Of a stretch of 64,000 bases of DNA, positions 1-6,512 are shown in pieces. The notes under the pieces are model-generated. The model was given only the letters and a program-made list of their open reading frames with translations. It had not been told where the DNA came from and searched no databases. Location: assembly GCA_035526335.1 (NCBI GenBank), contig DATLCN010000014.1, forward strand, positions 7,711-71,710. The letters are read 5' to 3'. The position numbers were made by a program, and so were the translations under genes. Numbering within the stretch: the stretch's first letter is position 1; each line of letters opens with the position of its first letter. This DNA comes from GCA-2861595 sp035526335 (lineage in GTDB: Bacteria > Actinomycetota > Acidimicrobiia > Acidimicrobiales > GCA-2861595).

Positions 1-755
1 GCGGCGGGTTCGGTGCCGGTTGCCGACGGCCCCGGGGCGGCAGAGCCGGAGGCCGGAGGGGCGGGGGCCGCCGCGGCGCCCGCTGCCACGGACGAGGTCG
101 CCGGCGCTGGAGCGGCGGTACCGCCCTGTGGCGCCCGCACGACTGTTTGCGTTCCGTCGAAGGCGAACCGGGCGGTCCTCACCCGTCCCGTCGAGGCGGC
201 GGCGGAGGTGGCCCGCAGCCCACGTCGGGCCAGTGGAAGCACGAGGCCCGCGCCGGGCTCAATGAAGGTGGAGCCAGCAGGAGCCCCCGTGACCTGGGGC
301 GTCAACTCGGCCGGCGGCGCCAGCGCCACCCTCGCCGGCGGCGGGCGGCGGGCCAGCGGGCCTGTGCCGTCGGAGCCCCAAGGGGCGATTATCACAGCGC
401 TCAGGACGAACAGGCTGGTCAAGGCGACGGAGAGTGACGATGCCCAGCGGGTGGAGGTGAGGGCTGCGCCGGCCGAGGCGTCCATGACCCCGCCGGCGGC
501 GCCGCCATGGCAGCCACCCACCACGACCAGGGGGCGGGTCTCGCCCATCTCGGCGCACGCCACCTGCGCCCTGGCCTTGAGCAGGCGGGGGTCGGCATCG
601 GGATGAACCCGAAGGCCCACGGTGTCGTCGCCCACCGTGCAGGCCACGACTCCGGGGATCATGGCGAGACGGCGCAGGAGGACGTCAGTCGCCATGTCGC
701 TGAGGGTATCGGAGTTGACGCCCGATGACCACTGTTCGTGGCGAATCGACCCCAT
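1..755 (-). CDS. Membrane protein of unknown function, 3' end outside the window
   Basis: An open frame enters from the left edge and reads leftward with no stop, so the C-terminus is missing. I place the start at the ATG at 755-753, only 9 bases after the stop of the upstream hydrolase gene and in the same frame, which suggests translational coupling. An internal ATG at 695 is possible but has no ribosome-binding site. The first ~90 residues look like a small globular cytosolic domain (for example RLAMIPGVVACTV). One hydrophobic segment follows (SVALTSLFVLSAVIIAPW), then a long Ala/Pro/Gly-rich tail, as in a single-pass protein with a disordered outer region. I do not recognise the family. 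Codon use matches its neighbours, and the hydrophobic segment in exactly this frame argues that it is real. Confidence 0.6.
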   Translation of the reverse strand, partial: MGSIRHEQWSSGVNSDTLSDMATDVLLRRLAMIPGVVACTVGDDTVGLRVHPDADPRLLKARAQVACAEMGETRPLVVVGGCHGGAAGGVMDASAGAALTSTRWASSLSVALTSLFVLSAVIIAPWGSDGTGPLARRPPPARVALAPPAELTPQVTGAPAGSTFIEPGAGLVLPLARRGLRATSAAASTGRVRTARFAFDGTQTVVRAPQGGTAAPAPATSSVAAGAAAAPAPPASGSAAPGPSATGTEPA

Positions 756-764
756 TTCCACTTT

Positions 765-1520
765 TCAGCCTCTTCGCCCGGAGCAGGCGAGGGCATGGGC
801 GGAGAACAGCGCCTGCTGGTTGGGGTCCTCGGACGCCGTCATCTCGGGGTGCCACTGCACACCGAGCACCCACCTTCCGCCAGGATCTTCCAGCTCCACC
901 GCCTCCACCAGCCCGTCCCCGCTGGCCGCCACCGCGGTCAGGCCGTCGCCGAGCATGTCCACCGCCTGGTGGTGGTGGGAGGTGCAGCGGAGCACGGAGC
1001 GTCCGGCCGCCTGCGCCAGCAGGGTTCCCTCCGTCACCTTCACGTCATGGACCACCGAGAGGTCGTGACCCGGCTGACCGTGCAGGTCCATCCCCTGCAG
1101 ATCAGGCAGATGCTGATGGAGGGTGCCCCCGAGGGCCACGTTCAACACCTGCATTCCCCGGCAGATGACGAAGGTCGGGATGCCGGCGCTGAGGGCCGCG
1201 TGAACCAGGTCCAGCTCGGCCGCATCACGGGAGGGGTCGACGCCGTACACCTGCGGATGCGGCTCCCCGCCGTAGCGGGAGGGTTCGATGTCGCCGCCGC
1301 CGGTCAGGAGGAGCCCGTCGAACGGGGCAAGCGTCGCCTCCGGGTCCACGATGTCCAGGGTGGGAACCAGGACCGGCCTGGCGCCGGCCCGGCGCACGGC
1401 GGCTACGTAGGCGGCGGGCACGGCGTAGCCCCCGCGCGACCAGTCGGCCACCCGGCCCGCGGCGAGGTGGAAGGCCGGTATGGCCACGAGCGGAGACGCG
1501 GCGGTGCCGGAGGAGCCCAC
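765..1520 (-). CDS. Class I glutamine amidotransferase-like hydrolase (peptidase C26 / gamma-glutamyl-GABA hydrolase type)
   Basis: A 251-residue protein of the peptidase C26 family, whose characterised members (PuuD and relatives) cleave gamma-glutamyl amide bonds in the cytosol. The nucleophile elbow VICRGMQVLNVALGG carries the catalytic Cys near residue 120, and VQWHPEM near residue 225 supplies the His and Glu of the triad. The oxyanion-region loop LLLTGGGDIEPSRYG is also present. Length is normal for a free-standing domain, and no synthase partner is fused. The real substrate cannot be read from the sequence: no putrescine-degradation gene is nearby, so a gamma-glutamyl role is family knowledge only. 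The next gene leftward starts 9 bases after the stop, so the two probably share a transcript. Confidence 0.85.
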   Translation of the reverse strand: MGSSGTAASPLVAIPAFHLAAGRVADWSRGGYAVPAAYVAAVRRAGARPVLVPTLDIVDPEATLAPFDGLLLTGGGDIEPSRYGGEPHPQVYGVDPSRDAAELDLVHAALSAGIPTFVICRGMQVLNVALGGTLHQHLPDLQGMDLHGQPGHDLSVVHDVKVTEGTLLAQAAGRSVLRCTSHHHQAVDMLGDGLTAVAASGDGLVEAVELEDPGGRWVLGVQWHPEMTASEDPNQQALFSAHALACSGRRG

Positions 1521-1579
1521 GGGGCGGCCAGGCTACGCCAGGGGGCGGTTCGCCCGAGCCCTCGCAGGGGTGCGAGGAT

Positions 1580-1825
1580 GTGCCGGTGCCGCTACGTGTG
1601 TGGATCGACCAGGACCTCTGCACGGGCGACGGGCTGTGCGTGGACCACGCCCCGGACGTCTTCATGCTCCTCGAGGACGGGATCGCCTACGTCCGGGAGA
1701 ACGGCACCGTCCTGAACGATCCCGGAGGCGCCGACAGCCTGGCCGGAGTACCCGGAGGGCGTGACCGCGACGTCGTTCTCGCCGCCGAAGACTGCCCCGG
1801 CGAGTGCATCTTCATCGAGAGCTGA
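1580..1825 (+). CDS. Small [3Fe-4S]-type ferredoxin
   Basis: An 81-residue acidic protein. The first two cysteines are spaced C-x5-C (CTGDGLC, residues 14 and 20), followed by DHAPDVF, and a Cys-Pro motif near the C-terminus (CPGEC) provides the third ligand. That spacing is typical of single-cluster [3Fe-4S] ferredoxins of actinobacteria, which carry electrons to cytochrome P450s and other oxidoreductases. No P450 or reductase lies beside it, so its partner is unknown. The start is a GTG at 1580; a second in-frame GTG at 1586 is better spaced from the GAGG at 1574-1577 and is an equally good choice. It is divergent from the hydrolase gene and ends just before a strong hairpin. Confidence 0.8.
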   Translation: MPVPLRVWIDQDLCTGDGLCVDHAPDVFMLLEDGIAYVRENGTVLNDPGGADSLAGVPGGRDRDVVLAAEDCPGECIFIES

Positions 1826-1838
1826 CCGGGCCGGGACA

Positions 1839-1874
1839 GCACGAAGGGCCGCCCCGAGAGGCGGCCCTTCGTGC
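1839..1874. terminator. Perfect 15-bp hairpin between convergent genes
   Basis: Left arm 1839-1853 and right arm 1860-1874 pair perfectly across a 6-base loop. It lies between the ferredoxin stop and the convergent DUF6458 gene, so it can act as a terminator in both directions. There is no T-run on either side, so it would be a strong hairpin of the U-less kind common in high-GC actinobacteria. Confidence 0.75.
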
Positions 1875-1887
1875 GAGGAAGTGCTGG

Positions 1888-2103
1888 TTACAGGAGCTCG
1901 CGCTCACGAACTACGACGTCATTGCGACGGCCCATCGGGCTCATGCTGCTCCAGAAGAGCATCGAGGCCAGGAGGCCTATGGCGCCCACGATCATCAGGA
2001 TCACGCCGATGGTGTCGAGGTCCACGCCACTGGTCGTCACGTCCACCGCGAAGGCCAAAATGGCGCCGACGGCAATAAGAAATACACTCACACCTATACC
2101 CAT
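1888..2103 (-). CDS. Small two-helix membrane protein, DUF6458 type
   Basis: A 71-residue protein with two membrane helices (MGIGVSVFLIAVGAILAFAV and GVILMIVGAIGLLASMLFW) joined by a short acidic loop, then a charged tail (RRNDVVVRERELL). This matches the actinobacterial DUF6458 family as I remember it; no function is known. The start is set at ATG 2103 because a near-perfect ribosome-binding site (AAAGGAGGTGAG) sits just upstream. The longer open frame back to 2178 lacks any such signal. The strong site suggests high translation. It lies 108 bases downstream of the M23 peptidase gene and may have its own promoter. Confidence 0.8.
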   Translation of the reverse strand: MGIGVSVFLIAVGAILAFAVDVTTSGVDLDTIGVILMIVGAIGLLASMLFWSSMSPMGRRNDVVVRERELL

Positions 2104-2211
2104 GCAACTCACCTCCTTTTGACAAAGCTGGGACAAGCTGGCTGCTCTCGGTACGTGCCCCGCAACGGTGCGTGACAAACGCTTTACCGGTGTCGGCCGG
2201 GCCGGGCGGGC

Positions 2212-3477
2212 TCAGAGGTAGAGCAGTGGGTCGACGGGAACGCCGGCCACCCGGGTCTCGAAGTGAAGGTGGGGGCCGGTGGACAGGCCGGTGGAGCCGA
2301 CGGCACCTATGACCTGACCCTTGCCGACTACCACGCCCTGGGTCACGTGGATGGCGCTCTGGTGGGCGTAGAGCGTGGCCAGTGACCTGCCGTGGTCGAC
2401 GATGACAGTGTTGCCGTAGCCGCCCCGGGGACCGGCGAAGACGACGGTCCCGCCGGCGGCCGCTTGGATCGGGGTGCCGCTGGAGGCGGCGAAGTCGACT
2501 CCATCGTGCATCCTGGGGGTGCCGAGAACCGGGTGGTAGCGGGGCCCGAAGAACGACGTGAGGCGCCCGCCGGTGATCGGCGGGGAGAGGATCCCCTTTC
2601 CTCCTGAGGGCAGCGCCTGGCCGAACTGGATCCCCCGCAGGAAGGCGGTGATGGTGCTCGATTCGGCCCGCAGGGCGGCGATCTGGGCCTCGAACTCCGC
2701 GACCCGGGACTGGGCCTCGCCGGCCAGCGCCTTCTGCTCGGCCTCCTGGGCCCGCACGTCCTGGCGCAACGAGACCTGCTCGGACCGGAGGCCCTCGAGC
2801 TGCGACCGCCGGCCGATGACGACGTCCCGCTGGGCCTTGGCCGCGTCCTTCTTGACTTCCAGCTCCTGGCCGAGGCGGATGGTGGCGTCCCGGCCGGCGC
2901 TGAAGCGGTCGACGGCCCGGCGCTGGGCGTGGACCACGGCGTCCTCGTAGCCGATGGTGGCGGCCACCTCGCGGAGGCTGCGGGCATTGAGGACCACCTC
3001 GGTGGGGCTGCTGGCCGGCCGGCCTCCCATGTAGGCGCTGACCGCCCGTGCCCGCAGCACGCCCCGCTCGACGGCGAGGCGGTCGGTGGCGATGACCAGC
3101 CGGGTCTGGGTGCGCACGAAGTCCCCCTGCATCTCCTCCAGGCGGGCCTCGGCCTCGTCGGCCTCGCCGGAGGCCACGATCAGCTGGCGGTCGAGCGCAG
3201 CCACACGGTTGTCGAGCCGGCGGCGACGGGCCTTCACCTCGTCGAGGCGGTCGAGCAGCACCGCCTCCTCCTCGGACGCCTCCGACACCTGCTCCCGCAG
3301 GCTCCGCAGCTGGGCGGCGATAGCGGCTTGACGATCCTTCTTCTGCTGCCTCGTCTCCGCCCCACCGGCCGGCGCCGTCGCGACCAGGCCGACGGCGCCC
3401 GCGACGAACAAGCTCAGCAGCCGCCTGCGCACAGGAGAGCATCGGCGGCCACGGGCCCGCCTTGAGCGTCGGGCCAT
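2212..3477 (-). CDS. Coiled-coil M23 metallopeptidase (EnvC/PcsB-like), FtsEX-associated
   Basis: A 421-residue exported murein hydrolase. An Arg-rich N-terminus and a hydrophobic stretch (LLSLFVAGAVGLVATAPAGG) form a signal peptide, residues ~45-270 are long heptad-rich coiled coils, and an M23/LytM domain fills ~295-415. The zinc ligands are all present: MHDGVDF (His, Asp) and GPHLHFE (HxH), with the second conserved His in LYAHQS. The domain therefore looks catalytically competent, unlike the degenerate LytM domain of E. coli EnvC. It follows ftsX by 19 bases in the same operon. The expected role is an outside-facing hydrolase or activator gated by FtsEX through the coiled coil, cutting peptidoglycan at division. 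Start is the ATG at 3477; the frame stays open further upstream only as a shadow of ftsX. Confidence 0.88.
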   Translation of the reverse strand: MARRSRRARGRRCSPVRRRLLSLFVAGAVGLVATAPAGGAETRQQKKDRQAAIAAQLRSLREQVSEASEEEAVLLDRLDEVKARRRRLDNRVAALDRQLIVASGEADEAEARLEEMQGDFVRTQTRLVIATDRLAVERGVLRARAVSAYMGGRPASSPTEVVLNARSLREVAATIGYEDAVVHAQRRAVDRFSAGRDATIRLGQELEVKKDAAKAQRDVVIGRRSQLEGLRSEQVSLRQDVRAQEAEQKALAGEAQSRVAEFEAQIAALRAESSTITAFLRGIQFGQALPSGGKGILSPPITGGRLTSFFGPRYHPVLGTPRMHDGVDFAASSGTPIQAAAGGTVVFAGPRGGYGNTVIVDHGRSLATLYAHQSAIHVTQGVVVGKGQVIGAVGSTGLSTGPHLHFETRVAGVPVDPLLYL

Positions 3478-3496
3478 CAGCGGGCCCGCTGCACTG

Positions 3497-4381
3497 TCAG
3501 ACGTCGAGGAATCGCCGGACGGCGAAGGCGGACCCGACGGCACCGATGGCCGCGCCGGCGAAGAGGACGAACAGCCCGGTGCCCACGACGTCGCCGCTCG
3601 GGGGCAGGAGCCGGTTTCCGAGGGTGTCGCCGCTGGCGACGGCGCCGGCGAGGAGGTTGCGTACGAAGGCCACGACCCCGAAGGCGGCAGCCGCCCCGAC
3701 CAGACCCTGCACCATGCCCTCCAGCATGAAGGGGATGCGGATGAACCAGTTGGTGGCACCCACCAGCTTCATGACCGCCACCTCCCGTCTTCTGTTGTAA
3801 ATGGCCATCTGGATGGTGTTGAGGATGAGCAGCACGGCCGAGAGCAGGAGGACGCCGGCCACGATGATGATGCCGATCTGGAGGGCGTTGGTGAACCGCA
3901 ACAGGGTCTCCACCGCCTCCCGTGCGAACACAACGTCCTGGACGCCGGCCTTGTTCTCGAACCGGGCACCCACCACGTCGACGAACTCGGCCCGTTTGGG
4001 CACCACCCGGTAGGAAGTCGGCAGGTCCTTGGCTTCGACCGACTCGAGGAAGTCCGGTGAGTTCTCGAACATGCGCTTGAACTCGGCGAAGGCCTCCTTC
4101 TGGTCGATGTAGATGACCTTCTTCACCTCCGGCATGTTCGAGAGCTCTTTCTCGATGGCCTTGCTCTGGACCGGCGGGACGCCGACCTTCATGAAGATGG
4201 ACAGCTCGACGTCGCCCTTCCACTGCAGGCTGGCCTTGGACACGCCCTGCTTGAGCAGGAGCACGGCACCCACGAGGGAAAGGGAGACGGCCACCGTGAG
4301 CACGGCGGCCGACGTCATGAGCAGGTTGCGGCGCAGGTTGGTGGCCGTCTCGCGGACCACGTAGTCGAAGCTCAGGGCCAT
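3497..4381 (-). CDS. ftsX: Cell division protein FtsX
   Basis: A 294-residue membrane protein with the FtsX/MacB-like layout. A first membrane helix lies at about 22-44, followed by a large extracellular loop of about 120 residues (containing FMKVGVPPVQSK and IDQKEAFAEF). Three more helices follow near 168-190, 222-245 and 265-285. The cytosolic motif YNRRREVAVMKLVGA before the third helix is the coupling region that contacts the ATPase. It pairs with FtsE, whose stop is 16 bases upstream, and is followed by the M23 peptidase it probably controls. The complex transmits ATP hydrolysis across the membrane to septal murein hydrolases. Confidence 0.95.
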   Translation of the reverse strand: MALSFDYVVRETATNLRRNLLMTSAAVLTVAVSLSLVGAVLLLKQGVSKASLQWKGDVELSIFMKVGVPPVQSKAIEKELSNMPEVKKVIYIDQKEAFAEFKRMFENSPDFLESVEAKDLPTSYRVVPKRAEFVDVVGARFENKAGVQDVVFAREAVETLLRFTNALQIGIIIVAGVLLLSAVLLILNTIQMAIYNRRREVAVMKLVGATNWFIRIPFMLEGMVQGLVGAAAAFGVVAFVRNLLAGAVASGDTLGNRLLPPSGDVVGTGLFVLFAGAAIGAVGSAFAVRRFLDV

Positions 4382-4397
4382 GTCGCGAGGAACCTTC

Positions 4398-5084
4398 TCA
4401 TGTGCCGTAGCCGTAGACGCCGCGTGCCTGGTCGCGGACCACGGTGCCCCGGTCCAGCTCGATGACCCGCCGGCGCATGGAGTCGACGATGCCCTGGTCG
4501 TGGGTGGCCATGACGACCGTGGTGCCTGTGCGGTTGATCCGGTCGAGGAGGCGCATGATGCCCACGGTGGTGTTCGGGTCGAGGTTCCCGGTGGGTTCGT
4601 CGGCCAGGAGGATAAGGGGGCGGTTGACGAAGGCGCGGGCGATGGAGACCCGTTGCTGCTCGCCGCCGGAAAGCTCGCCCGGGAGGTCGTCGGTCTTCTT
4701 GGACAGCCCGACCAGGTCCAGGATCTGGGGGACCTGTGAGGTGATGACGTGCTTGGGGCGCCCGATCACCTCGAGGGCGAAGGCCACGTTCTCGGCGACC
4801 GTCTTGTTGGGCAGGAGCTTGAAGTCCTGGAAGATGCAGCCGATGTTGCGGCGCAGGTAGGGCACCTTCCAGTGGCTCAGGTGGGCGATCTCCTTGCCCG
4901 CCACCCAGATGCGGCCCTCGTCGGGGTCCTCCTCCTTGGTCACGAGGCGCAGGAAGGTGGACTTGCCCGAGCCCGACGGGCCCACCAGGAAGACGAACTC
5001 GCCCTTCTGGATGTCGACCGAGCACTCCCGGAGGGCGACGGTTGTGCCCTTGTAGGACTTGGTGACGTTCTCGAGGCGGATCAT
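4398..5084 (-). CDS. ftsE: Cell division ATP-binding protein FtsE
   Basis: A 228-residue ABC ATPase. Walker A is GPSGSGKST near residue 37, the Q-loop region is IFQDFKLLPNKT, the signature is LSGGEQQRV, and Walker B is LLADEPTGNLDP followed by the switch His in MATHDQ. It opens with the canonical MIRLENVTKSYKG. It forms the FtsEX complex at the division site. It heads the ftsE-ftsX-M23 operon; 164 bases separate it from prfB upstream, enough for its own promoter. The short C-terminal tail after the ATPase core is basic and Tyr/Gly-rich, and no extra domain is visible. Confidence 0.96.
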   Translation of the reverse strand: MIRLENVTKSYKGTTVALRECSVDIQKGEFVFLVGPSGSGKSTFLRLVTKEEDPDEGRIWVAGKEIAHLSHWKVPYLRRNIGCIFQDFKLLPNKTVAENVAFALEVIGRPKHVITSQVPQILDLVGLSKKTDDLPGELSGGEQQRVSIARAFVNRPLILLADEPTGNLDPNTTVGIMRLLDRINRTGTTVVMATHDQGIVDSMRRRVIELDRGTVVRDQARGVYGYGT

Positions 5085-5248
5085 CTCGGTGGGCGCCGGC
5101 GGGCGCAGGGAGTGCGCCTCTACCGGCAGGCCAAGCTAGCAGCGGGGGCTGCCGGTACGCCGGATGCCCGGGCATGGCACACTGGCGCCATCCGGGTGGG
5201 CGGCGACCACGAGGGCCCGCTCCACCTCGTCGTCGGGCAGGGACACCC

Positions 5249-6358
5249 CTATCCTTCCTCGGCCCGGCGCCAGCGGAGGAACGCCTCCATGAAGCCGTCG
5301 AGATCACCGTCGAGCACGGCCTCGACGTTGCCGCTCTCGTGCCCGGTGCGGCGGTCCTTCACCTTCTGGTAGGGCGCCAGCACGAACTCCCGGATGAAGC
5401 CGCCCTCCCGGGAGATCTTGCCCTGCGGGCCGGCCAGCGCGGCCAGCTCGGCCCGGCGCTCCTCCCGCTGGCGCTCGGCCAGCTTGGCGGCCAGGATCTG
5501 CATGGCCTTGTTCGTGTTCTGGAGCTGGCTGCGCTCGTTCTGGCAGGACACCACCACGCCGGTGGGGATGTGGGTGATCCGGACGGCGGAGTCGGTGACG
5601 TTGACGTGCTGGCCGCCGGCCCCCGAGGAGCGGTAGGTGTCGATGCGCAGGTCCTTCTCGTCGATGTCCACCTGACTGGTGGCGTCGTCGAGGAAGGGGA
5701 CGACGTCGAGGGCGGCGTAGCTGGTCTGGCGCCGGGCCTGGGCGTCGAAGGGTGAGATCCGGTAAAGCCGGTGGGTACCCCGCTCGGCACTGAGGAGGCC
5801 GTAGGCGTACCGGCCCCGCACGATGAAGGTGGCCGACAGGATGCCCGCCTCCTGCCCGTCGCTGCGCTCGTCGATCTCCACGCTGAAGCCCCGGCGCTCG
5901 GCCCAACGCAGGTACATGCGCAAGAGCATGTCGGCCCAGTCCTGGGCGTCCGTGCCGCCTTCACCGGCGTGGATCTCGCACACGGCGTCGTGGCCGTCGT
6001 GCTCGCCGCTGAACAACGACCTCAACTCCAGGTTGTCGAGGTCCCCCCCCAGCTCCGCCAGTCCCGCGGCCAGCTCGGCCTCCACGCTGTCGTCACCTTC
6101 CTCGAGGGCCAGCCCGTAGAGGGTCTCGGCGTCCGCCATCCGGGCGTCCAACCCCTCGAGCAGACGCATGTCGTCCCCCACCCGGCCGTACTCGGTGGTC
6201 ACCACCCGGGCCAGGTCCGGGTCGTCCCACAGATCGGGCCTCCCCACCTCGGACTCCAGCTCCGCCATCCGCTTCCGCTTCCCCTCCAGATCGAGATACG
6301 TCTCCGCCGCTACGAGCCGCGCCCGCAACGAAGAAAGCTCCTCCGAGAAGTCCCGCAT
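5249..6358 (-). CDS. prfB: Peptide chain release factor 2
   Basis: A 369-residue class I release factor that terminates at UGA and UAA. The RF2 recognition tripeptide SPF is visible in RISPFDAQ, and the catalytic GGQ in SGAGGQHVNVTDSAVR. I chose ATG 6358 (MRDFSEELSSLRAR), which gives the normal N-terminal helix. The upstream extension in this frame is low-complexity. The classic autoregulatory frameshift (in-frame TGA near codon 25) is absent: the region corresponding to the E. coli site reads AAETYLDLEG straight through. Synthesis is therefore not controlled by programmed frameshifting here. It is downstream of secA and upstream of ftsE. Confidence 0.96.
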   Translation of the reverse strand: MRDFSEELSSLRARLVAAETYLDLEGKRKRMAELESEVGRPDLWDDPDLARVVTTEYGRVGDDMRLLEGLDARMADAETLYGLALEEGDDSVEAELAAGLAELGGDLDNLELRSLFSGEHDGHDAVCEIHAGEGGTDAQDWADMLLRMYLRWAERRGFSVEIDERSDGQEAGILSATFIVRGRYAYGLLSAERGTHRLYRISPFDAQARRQTSYAALDVVPFLDDATSQVDIDEKDLRIDTYRSSGAGGQHVNVTDSAVRITHIPTGVVVSCQNERSQLQNTNKAMQILAAKLAERQREERRAELAALAGPQGKISREGGFIREFVLAPYQKVKDRRTGHESGNVEAVLDGDLDGFMEAFLRWRRAEEG

Positions 6359-6512
6359 CAGCCCGCCAGGGGCGCCGGCGGACGCGGACGCCGCCGAAGG
6401 CGGCCGCCGCCACGGATGCCGGCAAGAAGAGGGGAGCGGAGGGCCGGCCGGCTCCGCCGGTCGCCCGAAGCCCGACAAAGCTCGGCGAGCAACCTCTGGT
6501 TGCGAGCCGAAA

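Noticed and set aside
13..606. A plus-strand open frame at the left edge
   Set aside because: It is Ala/Pro/Arg-rich without domain features and lies antisense to the membrane protein frame that has a clear hydrophobic helix.
6250..6358. Programmed frameshift in prfB
   Set aside because: The region homologous to the E. coli site reads through as AAETYLDLEG with no in-frame TGA and no slippery CTTTGA.
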